NCBI RefSeq assembly: GCF_028201475.1
Contig: NZ_CP116384.1
Location: forward strand, 1,426,001-1,490,000
Direction of reading: 5' to 3'
DNA from: Vibrio sp. SCSIO 43137
GTDB taxonomy: Bacteria; Pseudomonadota; Gammaproteobacteria; Enterobacterales; Vibrionaceae
DNA length: 64,000 nt
Of the stretch, positions 1 to 9,392 are shown piece after piece. A program made the position numbers and the translations under genes. The notes under the pieces were generated by a model. It saw only the letters and a list, made by a program, of their open reading frames with translations. It did no database searches and was not told the origin of the DNA. Positions within the stretch are counted from its first letter, which is position 1. Every line of letters starts with the position of its first letter.

Positions 1-1075
1 CTAACTCACGTACATTACCCGGCCAGTTATAGCCCCTGAGTATATCCATAGCATCGATAGAAACCTTTAGTACTTTGGTACCCAACTCCTTATTAGCTCT
101 GGCAAGCAAGCTTGGTATTAATTGCTCAAGATCTTCGCGCCGTTCCCTTAAGGGTGACAGATGGATTCTGACTACCTGAAGACGATAAAATAAGTCTTCC
201 CTGAACTGTTTTTTTTCAATCTGAGTTTCAAAGTTAATGTTAGTTGCGGAGATTATTCTGGCATTGGTTTTAATCGCCTGTTTACTGCCAAGGGGAATAA
301 ACTCTTTTTCCTGTAATACCCGCAATAACTTTGCCTGAATCGTCGGAGATAACTCTCCAACCTCGTCTAAAAATAAGGTGCCGTTGCGGGCGAGCTCAAA
401 CTTGCCGGCTTGATCAGCAACTGCACCAGTAAACGCGCCTTTTTTATGGCCGAACATTTCCGACTCAAGTAGATTTTCTACCAAAGCGGCACAATTAAGC
501 GCGACAAAAGGAGCATCTTTGTTTGTTCCTGCGTTGTGAATTGCGCGGGCAACCATCTCTTTTCCCGTACCAGATTCACCAGTAATCATAACCGAAGCAT
601 TAGTTTGAGAAACCCGCCCTATGGTTTTGTAAATCTCTTTCATTGCATTTGAAGAGCCAACCATAGAATTTCCATAGCTGTCAGGTATAAGCACTGCATC
701 CTGACTACTTGATTCCTGATACTCCATTGCAACATTGACAGCCCTATCCAGTTCATCGATATCTATAGGCTTATGGATATATTCGTCTGCTCCCTGCTGC
801 ATCGCTTCGATAGTACTTTCCATATCATGAAACGCAGTAATCATAATGACGCGGGAATCTTTACAGGACTGCTTAAACTCTGGTAATCCCTCAAGACCAG
901 ATTTGCCTTCCATACGGATGTCCAGAATTATGATGTTAGGCTGAAAAGCCTTCGCTGTAGCGACCCCTTCATCAACACAGCTGGCAACTTTTACATCAAA
1001 AGAAAGGGATTGATAGTGAAGCTGGAGAGTTCTGCTTATTCCGTTATCGTCATCCACTATTAGCATTTTTCTCAT
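1..1075 (-). CDS. NtrC-family sigma-54-dependent response regulator (partial, C-terminus beyond window)
   Basis: The first 358 codons are present; the frame runs off the left edge. I translated it by hand. The N-terminus is a receiver domain with the acidic pocket VDDD (residues 7-10), phospho-acceptor D52 in IIILDIR and the HKP lysine. A sigma-54 AAA+ domain follows, with Walker A GESGTGKE, the sigma-54 contact loop GAFTGA, Walker B GTLFLDE and the end motif WPGNVRE just before the edge. A C-terminal Fis-type HTH is expected outside the window. The start lies 4 bp after the stop of the histidine kinase, so the two form a two-component operon. Known role of the family: phosphorylated hexamers activate RNA polymerase-sigma54 from upstream sites. 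A matching promoter lies ahead of the divergent redox operon at 6.4 kb, which I infer is its target. Confidence 0.93.
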   Translation of the reverse strand, partial: MRKMLIVDDDNGISRTLQLHYQSLSFDVKVASCVDEGVATAKAFQPNIIILDIRMEGKSGLEGLPEFKQSCKDSRVIMITAFHDMESTIEAMQQGADEYIHKPIDIDELDRAVNVAMEYQESSSQDAVLIPDSYGNSMVGSSNAMKEIYKTIGRVSQTNASVMITGESGTGKEMVARAIHNAGTNKDAPFVALNCAALVENLLESEMFGHKKGAFTGAVADQAGKFELARNGTLFLDEVGELSPTIQAKLLRVLQEKEFIPLGSKQAIKTNARIISATNINFETQIEKKQFREDLFYRLQVVRIHLSPLRERREDLEQLIPSLLARANKELGTKVLKVSIDAMDILRGYNWPGNVREL

Positions 1076-1079
1076 TTAA

Positions 1080-3563
1080 TTATTGTTCCTTTGATGTTGC
1101 CTGTTTCGGTGTAGTGGGAAGCCTGATTCTTGCGAGCGTTCCGGATGAAGAGTGTGGAGACAAGGATATCTTTCCGTCATGGCTATCAATAATCCTTTTT
1201 ACTATTGCCAGCCCAAGCCCGGTTCCTTTTGCCTTCGTGGTAAAGAATGGCTCAAAAACCTTATCGACCATACATGGATCGATTGGATGCCCATTGTTAG
1301 TAATATCAATGATTAACTCTGTACCAGATTCCGTAATCATTATATTAGAGACTATTTTTACCCTTGCATCCTCCACATCTCCTGTGGCCTGAATCGAGTT
1401 AATCAATATGTTTTGAATCGCCTGACGCATTTTTACCGGATCAACATACACAGTGGGCAAATTCGAATGAAGCATTAAATCAAAAGCAACCTGAGCGTCT
1501 TTAGCCTGTTTTTGCTGGCTTGCCACCGCAGCCTCTAACAATTTGTTGATATCCAGCCAGGTAGGCTGTAATTGTTCGGGTTTCGAGTAGGCAAGTAGTT
1601 CTTCAAGAATAGCTTCCATGTATTTTACCTGCTCAAGAGAAATCCTAAACATCTCACTCTTGTTCGCACGTTCCTGAATCTGCAACACCATCTTTATAGA
1701 GCTCAAGGGGTTTCTCAAATCGTGCGCTATCATGTTGACGACTTTCCCGACTTCTGCCAGCTTTTCATGCTGAATACGTTCATTAGTCTGCCGCTCAACT
1801 TCTTTGGCCAGACGCTTTTCCTCGGTAATATCTTGTTTCACCGCAACATAATACAAGGTACGGTTTTCAACATCTTTCACCGGAGAAATTCTGGCTCGCT
1901 CCCAATAGAGCTCTCCGCTTTTCTTTCGGTTATGAAACTCTCCCTGCCACTCTTTGCCCTCTTTGAGAGTCTGCCACAAGCTCTGGTATTCCTGAGATTC
2001 CATCTCGCCTGACTGAAGAAACTTAGGGCTTCTGCCCATAACTTCGTCCCGGCTATATCCGGATAACTCACAAAAAACAGGGTTAACATAAACTATCTGC
2101 CCGGCAATATCCGTTATCATAACTGAGTTCTGGCTACTCTCCACTGCATGGCTAAGTTGCTGGAGCTGTTCCTGCGCCATTTTATGTTCTGTGACATCTT
2201 CTCCCAGCAGTGTCAGGGTAACCGCCTTCTCTTTCGATTCAGTAAATGTTGATGTCCAGGATACTAAGTGAATTTCTCCCGATTTACTGAGCACAACACT
2301 TTCACTTTGCGGCTGATGAGTCTGCTGCCTTATCGCTTCATCAAGTGCTTCCTGTGCCTGAACCTGCAACTCATCAGGAATAAACCTTTTAATCCAGGAG
2401 TAACCAATCACTTCATCCTTTTGATACCCTACAAGAGACAAAAAATAGTCGTTGCAAAAAGTAATAACACCTGCACGATTAATGCTAACGGCCGCCAGTT
2501 GAATATTTTCCAGTGTATGCCGGAACTGTTGCTCATACTGTTTCTGCTCAGTTAAATAGCGCGTTTGAACCCGGTAACGACTAAACAACCATGTTACCAG
2601 GCCAGTAATAAAAAAGAGCAAGCCGTAAACCAATAAAAAGTGCTCTACAAATGCCCAGCGGGACAAGTTAAACCTGCTCTCGGGAAATTCTGAAATAATG
2701 GTCCAGTTACCATTGTTTGGAGCAGAAACATGGGCGTAGGTGTAGTAGTTATTGCCTTCCAGTATTTGCCTTTTATCTGCAGTTTTCACATGTTCAAATA
2801 TCGCCGAAGGGATATTGTTCTGGGTATCAATGGCGTAACTGACATCACCACTGTCTGTCGGGTGAATCACGGCAACACCCTGAGGGTTAAACAGATAGAC
2901 GTGATTGATAAAGCTTGGTGCAACAGTGTAGAGCTTATCGATCAACCTTTTTGCTTTATAGTTGAGAATGATAACGCCAGTCCTGCTACCCTTTTCGTTA
3001 AAGACAGGGGTACCGACACGAATCGTCGGGTTAAGTGGCTTTTGCACAACACCTTCTTCAACATTAAGATCCATCGGAGAAATATAGACCTGGCCTCTTT
3101 GCAAGTTGTTGGAGTATTGCCAATAGTACCTGTGAGCCTTGTTCTGTAAGTCAGCCTGGTTTACAACTGATATTTCTCCCGCATTGTTATTGATTCGTAT
3201 CCGCTCCCAACCCTCTGTATCTATATACCGGATCTGATCATAATTTGGGTTATTAGTACTTAGCTGGATAAAGTACTGTTTCAAATCATTAAGTGGCGTT
3301 GCGTGGAGTGAAGTTACCTGACGGGTAACATAGGAAAGATTTTTAGCGTCAGCAGACATTCTGGTAAGTGTTTCTCCAAGTACCTCCTCAATTAAATCAA
3401 CAATAACTCTTTCGTTGTGTAATGCGTATTGTTGATCATTCTTAACGCTAAGGAAGTAATGCACACTCATAACAATGGCTAATGCTAAATAGGCAGGAAC
3501 AAGCCAGAGAAGAAGCTCAGATACGAAAATTAGTTTTTCCGGTAAAATATTCTCGCTTTCCAT
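1080..3563 (-). CDS. Membrane sensor histidine kinase (Cache-PAS-PAS-HisKA-HATPase)
   Basis: This 827-residue kinase has a transmembrane helix at about 11-38, a periplasmic double-Cache-like sensor (about 45-300) and a second helix at about 305-327. Two PAS domains follow (about 345-460 and 470-580; the second has the typical NPVFCELSGYSRDEV core). The HisKA domain has H614 in MIAHDLRNPLSS, and the ATPase domain has an N box (NILINSIQAT) and G box GTGLGLAI (780-787). The architecture is that of periplasmic-ligand sensors such as AioS or DctB relatives. The ligand cannot be read from the sequence. It sits between the HEAT-repeat gene and the NtrC-type regulator, all in one direction, and is probably co-transcribed with the regulator. 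Confidence 0.93.
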   Translation of the reverse strand: MESENILPEKLIFVSELLLWLVPAYLALAIVMSVHYFLSVKNDQQYALHNERVIVDLIEEVLGETLTRMSADAKNLSYVTRQVTSLHATPLNDLKQYFIQLSTNNPNYDQIRYIDTEGWERIRINNNAGEISVVNQADLQNKAHRYYWQYSNNLQRGQVYISPMDLNVEEGVVQKPLNPTIRVGTPVFNEKGSRTGVIILNYKAKRLIDKLYTVAPSFINHVYLFNPQGVAVIHPTDSGDVSYAIDTQNNIPSAIFEHVKTADKRQILEGNNYYTYAHVSAPNNGNWTIISEFPESRFNLSRWAFVEHFLLVYGLLFFITGLVTWLFSRYRVQTRYLTEQKQYEQQFRHTLENIQLAAVSINRAGVITFCNDYFLSLVGYQKDEVIGYSWIKRFIPDELQVQAQEALDEAIRQQTHQPQSESVVLSKSGEIHLVSWTSTFTESKEKAVTLTLLGEDVTEHKMAQEQLQQLSHAVESSQNSVMITDIAGQIVYVNPVFCELSGYSRDEVMGRSPKFLQSGEMESQEYQSLWQTLKEGKEWQGEFHNRKKSGELYWERARISPVKDVENRTLYYVAVKQDITEEKRLAKEVERQTNERIQHEKLAEVGKVVNMIAHDLRNPLSSIKMVLQIQERANKSEMFRISLEQVKYMEAILEELLAYSKPEQLQPTWLDINKLLEAAVASQQKQAKDAQVAFDLMLHSNLPTVYVDPVKMRQAIQNILINSIQATGDVEDARVKIVSNIMITESGTELIIDITNNGHPIDPCMVDKVFEPFFTTKAKGTGLGLAIVKRIIDSHDGKISLSPHSSSGTLARIRLPTTPKQATSKEQ

Positions 3564-3714
3564 ATGAGAGCTTCTTATCCTTCTTCGTTCAAACTGAGCC
3601 CTGCCAATAAGGACACCATAACAAGGGACTCAATAATAACCACCTGATTGAATTACATTTGTGCGCTTCATCTTAATCAAAATGCCCTTAACAGGCCGCA
3701 CACTACAACCAATA

Positions 3715-6072
3715 TCAACAGTCTTGTTCTAATAGCAGCCCCATCAACTTAATCGCGTTTGGCTGATGATGATCTCTTAACTCTTTTACCTTTTCAGCTA
3801 AAAGCTGTAGCGCTAACACCTTATTGTTTGCAAATACATCTTGAGCAACTTTGAGGCATTCATCATTATCAATAGCGACATCAATCAATAAACTAAAACT
3901 TATATCGAACTTATTAGGGTAAAGTGCAGCCAATCTTAGTGCTTGTGCTTTCACTCCACTAGATGAATCAGACAAACCGCGCCTGATAACCGCTGTTACC
4001 GCTTCTTTTTGATTTAACTTTATTTTGTCGATATGAAACTCAAGTGAGTTAAACGCACAAAACCTGACATGATCATTTGAATCACTTACCAAATGCAGTA
4101 ACAGGGGTATCGCCTTTCCGGCAGGTAACACAGAAAGAAAACCCGCCGCTGACTGTTTTGTTAAATCATCACCGTGATAAACAATATTACCTGCCGCTCC
4201 CAGCCCATTGTCCACCGCACTGTTATCCGGCAGAGCTTTTTTGATGTTTTGTAATGAGTGGAATATCTCTCTTAGCTCCGATGGCTGGTTTCCAAGTACA
4301 GCTTCCAGAAGCAAAGCCGCTGAATAGTCTGAAGGGGACGCTCCCAGTGACTTAATGGCCAATATCTTGTTAGGCAATGTCGGTAGTTTTACGACTTTTT
4401 TTCGATTCAGCTCGAGTTCGTCTGCACTATCAAAATTGTCTTTAACCAACTGGGCGTAATCACTCAACGCATCGTCCAGTTCATCGACCATATCAACAAT
4501 ATGTTGCTGCTGATCAGGCTCTGTTGATGCCGCACCAAGTTCTGATTCCAGGTTCGCCTGAGTTATCGCTCCCAACGTTGAGTTTGGAGTGTTAACAATA
4601 GTAAGAGGTAAATCGACTCTTTCTTCATACGCTTCCAGCAATGTTTCAAGCTCTTTTGTTTCAAGATCTTTTCCTTGCGGATTTTCAACCTGTTGCTGTC
4701 CGCCCGATTCATTAGGCTCATCTTGTTCTATCTGATTTACATCTATGGCGTCCGGATAAGCGTTGCTGCCCAAAATGGCTACTTTAATAAACCTTCTGCA
4801 GGTGGCAGATTCAGATTTAGCCAACACGTCAAAGGCAGCCTGTCTGACACTCACACTGAAATGGTATTCTTGTGTGTGTTCATCCATCCGGTGAATATAA
4901 GATTGCAATCTTTCCAGAAGAGCTATGTCATAACCTTGTACAGTTGCAACCTTGCGGATAAGCCCAACAAAAACGGCATTGTTCTGTTCATTAGAATCTA
5001 AAGCATGTAAATAAAGCTCCAGTAGAGTCTTAGTTTGTTCCGGCTTCAGACAGGAGTGAACTAGAACCTCGGTGGCATTAATTAAAGATTGAGCCGGAGA
5101 TGCCCAAAGAAGATCGATAACCCGATCAATATGCTCACTATTGATCTCATCAAAACGGGCCAGCAACTCAAACAACTGAGGTCTGGCATTGCGCTCTGAA
5201 AGCTCGATATAATTAATAAGCCTTAATTGATCAACTTCATCATTGCAACTAAAGCCTTTCAATGCCGTCATCGCCGCTTTTTGTACGCCACTGTCTGTAT
5301 CTTTCAGTAATTGCACAATATCCCAGAAGTACTCATTCGCTCCTTTTTCTGTAAGCCCTTCTACTGCCAATTTACGCACAATAGGGTCTTCATCCCGCAA
5401 CTGTTTAAACAAAAACACTCTTGCTATCTGCTCATTGCTATAAAAGAGAGATTTGATTAATTTCCTTTTGGAGGCCAGTGTTGCATCAGGTAGTCGGTTA
5501 ATTATCCAGTCAACATCATGCTTTACGATTCCCTGATAAAGACGGGACTCAAGTTCTGGCTCAGGATCAGAATCTAAGATGCTTAGAAACTCAGGAAGAT
5601 ATTTGTGACGACTATTGCTTACTAATATTTCAACCGCCTTTAGCTGAATATCCCACCAGTCATCCCACTCGCTTGTAGTTGTTAAAATATCATCTTCTGC
5701 CCTGCCACCAGCGCAACGGAGCATAAACGCCTCTACTTTCTCGTCTGACATTTTGTTCTCAAGCGCGTCCATCGCCGCCAGTCTGGCATCTGCATCGGGG
5801 TGATACTGTGCGACTTCAAGCAACCGGTCAGTATTCCCAAGCCCAAGCCGGAATAGTGTATTCGCACAATCAATCACAACATCCGGATCTTCATGATACA
5901 AATTGTTATCCAACCCTTCTTGTGCAGCCTGTGCTGATATCAATGCCCTTGCACTGTAACAGCGTTGAGCTTCATCACCATTTTCAAGCAATTCAATTAA
6001 TACCGAAACAGGGTCAGGGGTGGTGTGGCTACCCTTATCTGTCGCTGAAAGTTCTGTTTCACTTACATGCAT
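3715..6072 (-). CDS. HEAT-repeat protein of unknown function
   Basis: This 785-residue protein is built mostly of helical repeats. Phrases such as DPDVVIDCANTLFRLG, DEDPIVRKLAVEGLTEKG, DTDSGVQKAAMTALKGF and SNDHVRFCAFNSLEFH recur through residues 20-430 and 600-780, as in HEAT/PBS-lyase-like repeats. A low-complexity acidic, Gln-rich linker lies at about 445-560. No signal peptide, membrane helix or catalytic motif is seen, so it is probably a cytoplasmic scaffold or chaperone-like protein. It starts opposite the redox operon and lies upstream of the kinase/regulator pair. By position it may help assembly or regulation of that operon, but this is inference only. It could instead be an unrelated neighbour. 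Confidence 0.8.
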   Translation of the reverse strand: MHVSETELSATDKGSHTTPDPVSVLIELLENGDEAQRCYSARALISAQAAQEGLDNNLYHEDPDVVIDCANTLFRLGLGNTDRLLEVAQYHPDADARLAAMDALENKMSDEKVEAFMLRCAGGRAEDDILTTTSEWDDWWDIQLKAVEILVSNSRHKYLPEFLSILDSDPEPELESRLYQGIVKHDVDWIINRLPDATLASKRKLIKSLFYSNEQIARVFLFKQLRDEDPIVRKLAVEGLTEKGANEYFWDIVQLLKDTDSGVQKAAMTALKGFSCNDEVDQLRLINYIELSERNARPQLFELLARFDEINSEHIDRVIDLLWASPAQSLINATEVLVHSCLKPEQTKTLLELYLHALDSNEQNNAVFVGLIRKVATVQGYDIALLERLQSYIHRMDEHTQEYHFSVSVRQAAFDVLAKSESATCRRFIKVAILGSNAYPDAIDVNQIEQDEPNESGGQQQVENPQGKDLETKELETLLEAYEERVDLPLTIVNTPNSTLGAITQANLESELGAASTEPDQQQHIVDMVDELDDALSDYAQLVKDNFDSADELELNRKKVVKLPTLPNKILAIKSLGASPSDYSAALLLEAVLGNQPSELREIFHSLQNIKKALPDNSAVDNGLGAAGNIVYHGDDLTKQSAAGFLSVLPAGKAIPLLLHLVSDSNDHVRFCAFNSLEFHIDKIKLNQKEAVTAVIRRGLSDSSSGVKAQALRLAALYPNKFDISFSLLIDVAIDNDECLKVAQDVFANNKVLALQLLAEKVKELRDHHQPNAIKLMGLLLEQDC

Positions 6073-6206
6073 CGCAAGATCCTTTTTTAGCTATTGTTAT
6101 TCTGTTCATCGCATCAGAATCTGCAAAGCATTAAGTGTGCCGGATTGTTTTATTCATTAAATACAATCAGTTAAACAAAGCATACCTTTCTCAAAGCAAA
6201 CCATAC

Positions 6207-6292
6207 GTTCAAAATTGAACAAAACGTTAAACACTAGTCGTTGTTTCTGAACGTTTCGTTCACTTTTTCCCATTGAGATCCAGGTCTCAATG
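6207..6292. promoter_or_regulatory. Cluster of dyads upstream of the sigma-54 promoter (candidate activator sites)
   Basis: The 370-bp divergent intergenic region holds three clean inverted repeats. GTTCAAAATTGAAC (6207-6220) is a perfect palindrome. GAACGTTTCGTTC (6249-6261) has GAACG/CGTTC arms. CATTGAGA and TCTCAATG (6271-6278 and 6285-6292) form 8-bp arms around a 6-bp spacer. They lie about 50-130 bp upstream of the -24 element, the usual place for bacterial enhancer-binding protein sites. The GTTC/GAAC half-site is shared by the first two dyads. Binding by the adjacent NtrC-type regulator is inferred. The divergent HEAT-gene promoter must also lie here, but I could not place it. Confidence 0.6.
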
Positions 6293-6337
6293 TTATCCAT
6301 CTCACTGTATTTTATATGTTTTATTTGTCTGAAAAAG

Positions 6338-6355
6338 TTGGCTCAAAAAATGCTC
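6338..6355 (+). promoter_or_regulatory. Sigma-54 (-24/-12) promoter
   Basis: TTGGCTCAAAAAATGCTC matches the sigma-54 consensus TGGCAC-N5-TTGCW, with the invariant GG (6340-6341) and GC (6352-6353) exactly 10 bp apart. Transcription should start near 6365, about 78 bp before the first gene of the redox operon. Dyads upstream and the divergent NtrC-type regulator fit this reading. Confidence 0.8.
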
Positions 6356-6442
6356 TTACAGCAGCGACGATAATCAAAACAATACTCCGTTAAAGATAAT
6401 TTTATCGAATACGGAACTAGCTGGAAGCTAAGGAGCATAACA

Positions 6443-7534
6443 ATGAGAAAAATGCTAATCCTTGCTGCTACTATCAGTGTCTCATGTTCAGTGTGGAGCC
6501 AATCCGATACTAAATCGTTCGGCTCTTTACCTAGCCTGAAGATAGACTCAGCCAAAGCAGCACTTGGAAAACGCCTGTTCTTTGATAATCGATTGTCTGG
6601 TAATACCGCGCTGTCTTGCGCTTCGTGTCATAAACCCGAAAACGGATATGCACATCCAGACGCTCTGGGGCCTGCTTATACAGGCAGCAAAGGATTTAGA
6701 AACGTTCCGACTCTAATAAATACTGTTTATAAGAAAGTGTGGTTTCATGATGGCCGCATCGGCACTAACCTAAACGATGTAACACGTGAAAACATTACTG
6801 AAGACTGGCTAATGAACATGGATATGCGTTTGATGCAAGAGCGCCTCAAACAAGATCCGATATACGTAAAAATGTTCAAAGACGCCGGATATGGAGAGCC
6901 ATCAAATGGTTCTGTCCGTAAAGCCATTCCGGAATACCTGAAAACCCTCACCTCTGATAAAACACCATTTGATAAATCGAAACTCAGTAAGTCTGCGAAA
7001 AAAGGGTTTGATCTTTTTAAAGGTAAAGCAGGGTGCGCATCTTGTCATAACGGTCCGTTGTTTACCGATGGGAAGCCATACAATACGGGCGTACCGGAGA
7101 ACCTTGATATCTTCACTGATCCAATGCGGCACCAGACTTTCATCGCTTTTAACATGTTTATGGGTAATGAAAACTATATGAATCTCAAACGTGACGTTGG
7201 TGCACATGTTCAGACTCACAAAACCGATAAGAGTGACTATGGCAAGTTTATGACGCCGACGCTGCGGGAACTTAAACATACCGCACCTTATATGCACAAC
7301 GGCATGCTGGCAACTCTTAGTGATGTAGTGGCGTTTTACAATCAGGGCGGAGGCAAAGATATGAACAAAGACTCCCGCCTTAAGCCTCTTAACTTATCCG
7401 CTCAGGAACAAAAAGACTTAGTTGCTTTTCTTGAGTCCCTATCAGGTGAGCCTCTGACAACAGATGATCACGTGTGGACTAACCAAGATTACAGCTACGA
7501 GTTGATTTCTGACTGGCGCAACGTGAAAAACTAG
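6443..7534 (+). CDS. idrP1: Di-heme cytochrome c peroxidase-family protein (IdrP1-like)
   Basis: This 363-residue protein has a cleavable signal peptide (about 1-19) and two CXXCH c-type heme sites, C59-ASC-H63 and C198-ASC-H202. These belong to two cytochrome domains of the bacterial CcpA/MauG family. Motifs such as LGKRLFFDNRLS, FRNVPTLIN, WFHDGR and APYMHNGMLATLSDVVAFYNQGGG are typical of it. It acts in the periplasm. It is the first gene of an operon with a second di-heme protein, a Rieske protein and a molybdopterin enzyme. In the known iodate reductase clusters, IdrP1 and IdrP2 are proposed to receive the partly reduced iodine species or H2O2 by-product. A good AAGGAG site precedes the ATG. 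Confidence 0.85.
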   Translation: MRKMLILAATISVSCSVWSQSDTKSFGSLPSLKIDSAKAALGKRLFFDNRLSGNTALSCASCHKPENGYAHPDALGPAYTGSKGFRNVPTLINTVYKKVWFHDGRIGTNLNDVTRENITEDWLMNMDMRLMQERLKQDPIYVKMFKDAGYGEPSNGSVRKAIPEYLKTLTSDKTPFDKSKLSKSAKKGFDLFKGKAGCASCHNGPLFTDGKPYNTGVPENLDIFTDPMRHQTFIAFNMFMGNENYMNLKRDVGAHVQTHKTDKSDYGKFMTPTLRELKHTAPYMHNGMLATLSDVVAFYNQGGGKDMNKDSRLKPLNLSAQEQKDLVAFLESLSGEPLTTDDHVWTNQDYSYELISDWRNVKN

Positions 7535-7543
7535 GAGGACGAG

Positions 7544-8770
7544 ATGAAAACACAATGGATCAACTTGTCCGCATTGATGACAGTTGCACTCACTTTTGGA
7601 GCAACTCAGGCAATTGCGAATCAAGACTTAGAAAAAGCAGATAAAATTGCAGCTTCTCTGCCCCCGGTTACTCTGAACGGAAAACAATATCCGGCACTTG
7701 CACCTTTAGGAACGGTACCAACCCCTAAAGATAACCCTACAACCCCGGACAAAGTCGCATTGGGAAAACAGCTGTTCTTTGACGGAAGATTAGGCGGAGA
7801 CACATCAAGTCCTTGCTCAGCTTGCCACATTCCGACATTAGGCTGGGACTTCCCTGCCGATCTGTCATTGGGTTATCCGGGCACAGTTCACTGGAGAAAC
7901 AGCCAAACCATTATTAATTCGGCTTACTATCAAAAGCTATTCTGGGCCGGCTCATCGAAATCACTTGAAGCGCAGGCAAAAAGTGCTGCTAAAGGTGGTG
8001 TTGCTGGTAACGGTGAAGATGACTTAATGGAAGCACGTCTTGCATTGGTACCAGAATATGTTGAGCAGTTTAATAAGATTTTTGGTGATAACTATCCAAA
8101 AGTTAGTAACGCCTGGAAAGCCATCGCAGCTTTTCAACGCACACTAATTCAAACCGATACTCCACTGGATAAGTACCTGCTTGGAGATAAAAAAGCACTA
8201 AGTAAATCTCAGTTAAGCGGTAAGGCTCTGTTTGAAGGCAAAGCCAACTGTATTGCGTGTCACAACGGTGCACTGGCCTCTGATCAGAAGAACTACAACG
8301 TAGGTGTTCCTACCAATCTGCGCTGGGAGAATGACGCACTGGCTCAGATTACCTTCCGTTATGAGTTGTACGCCAAAGGCTCTAACGAAAAAATGTACCG
8401 TGAAACCAAAGCAGATCCCGGCGTCTATTTTCGTGGCAAACGCAAGGAGATGAAAGGAAAGTTCCGTACCCCAAGCCTTCGTTACACCATGTATACCGCA
8501 CCATTTATGCATAACGGCACCATAGCAACCTTGGAAGATGTGGTGGACTTTTATGACCGTGGTGGTATTGCAAAAGACGGAAGAACCACCGACTTCCCTC
8601 ATTCGAAAAGCGCATTAATTAAACCTTTAGGTTTAACTAAGCAAGAAAAAGCCGATCTACTGGAGTTCCTGAAGGCCTTCTCAGGAGAGAAGATCATTAT
8701 GGATCACCCTAAATTACCTGAATATCAGCCTTTATTTACTATGGAAGAGTTGGAGGAGGTAAAAAAATGA
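7544..8770 (+). CDS. idrP2: Di-heme cytochrome c peroxidase-family protein (IdrP2-like)
   Basis: The 408-residue product has a signal peptide (cleavage near AIA-NQD, about residue 26) and two heme c motifs, C91-SAC-H95 and C236-IAC-H240. Its family core motifs are LGKQLFFDGRLGGD, WRNSQTIINSAYY and APFMHNGTIATLEDVVDFYDRGG. It follows the first di-heme gene by 9 bp and its TGA overlaps the start of the Rieske gene (ATGA), so translation is probably coupled. The two di-heme proteins differ in sequence and length, so they are not a recent duplication. Pairing two such proteins with an AioBA-like enzyme is the hallmark of idr rather than aio operons. The assignment rests on gene content. Confidence 0.84.
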   Translation: MKTQWINLSALMTVALTFGATQAIANQDLEKADKIAASLPPVTLNGKQYPALAPLGTVPTPKDNPTTPDKVALGKQLFFDGRLGGDTSSPCSACHIPTLGWDFPADLSLGYPGTVHWRNSQTIINSAYYQKLFWAGSSKSLEAQAKSAAKGGVAGNGEDDLMEARLALVPEYVEQFNKIFGDNYPKVSNAWKAIAAFQRTLIQTDTPLDKYLLGDKKALSKSQLSGKALFEGKANCIACHNGALASDQKNYNVGVPTNLRWENDALAQITFRYELYAKGSNEKMYRETKADPGVYFRGKRKEMKGKFRTPSLRYTMYTAPFMHNGTIATLEDVVDFYDRGGIAKDGRTTDFPHSKSALIKPLGLTKQEKADLLEFLKAFSGEKIIMDHPKLPEYQPLFTMEELEEVKK

Positions 8771-9390
8771 GTACGCAAAATAAACAAAATGCTCAATCCG
8801 CTCGTGGTCAAAACAGCAATGCAGAAAGTGCAAATGAACATAACAAATGCATGATGTCGCGGCGGGATTTTCTAATCTACAGCGGCGCTACCGCCGGTAC
8901 GGCAAGTGTTATGTCTCTGACACTGTTTCCGGGTACCGCTCAGGCTAAAAAAGCTCAGGCACGTGTTGTCGGATACCCAAGACAGTTGGTCGGTAAACTT
9001 AGTCAGCTTAAAGAGAACAAACCTGTCTACTTTAACTACCCGGATGATGGCCCGAACTCACAAGGTATTCTGGTAAAAATGGGCGTTTCAGCAGGCGGAG
9101 GCCTTGGTCCCAAACAAGATGTTGTCGGCTTTTCCCTTATGTGCACACATCAGGGAGGCCCGCTAAACAGCCAGTATAAAGTCGTAGGTGAACACAGAGT
9201 ACTTGGACAATGTCCTTTCCATCTGTCTACGTTTGATATGCGTCGCCACGGTATCATTGTCTCCGGTCAGGCTTATGAAAGCCTTCCTCAGGTACTTCTT
9301 GAACTAGAAGGCGACGATATATACGCAGTAGGCATTATGGGGCTGCTATTTGGCCGAACGGAAAATCTGATCGCGATGCAGGAGGCGTAA
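8767..9390 (+). CDS. idrB: Tat-exported Rieske [2Fe-2S] subunit (IdrB/AioB-like)
   Basis: This 207-residue protein has a Tat signal with twin arginines in SRRDFLIYSG (R32, R33) followed by a hydrophobic segment and an AQA cleavage site near residue 60. The Rieske cluster ligands are C126-T-H128 and C149-PF-H152. The two extra cysteines that form a disulfide in many Rieske proteins are absent: CTHQGG and CPFHLS stand where CTHLGC and CPCHGS would be. The gene overlaps the upstream di-heme gene by 4 bp and ends 2 bp before the molybdenum subunit. The large subunit has no signal peptide, so it is likely exported folded, together with this subunit. Confidence 0.88.
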   Translation: MSTQNKQNAQSARGQNSNAESANEHNKCMMSRRDFLIYSGATAGTASVMSLTLFPGTAQAKKAQARVVGYPRQLVGKLSQLKENKPVYFNYPDDGPNSQGILVKMGVSAGGGLGPKQDVVGFSLMCTHQGGPLNSQYKVVGEHRVLGQCPFHLSTFDMRRHGIIVSGQAYESLPQVLLELEGDDIYAVGIMGLLFGRTENLIAMQEA

Positions 9391-9392
9391 TC

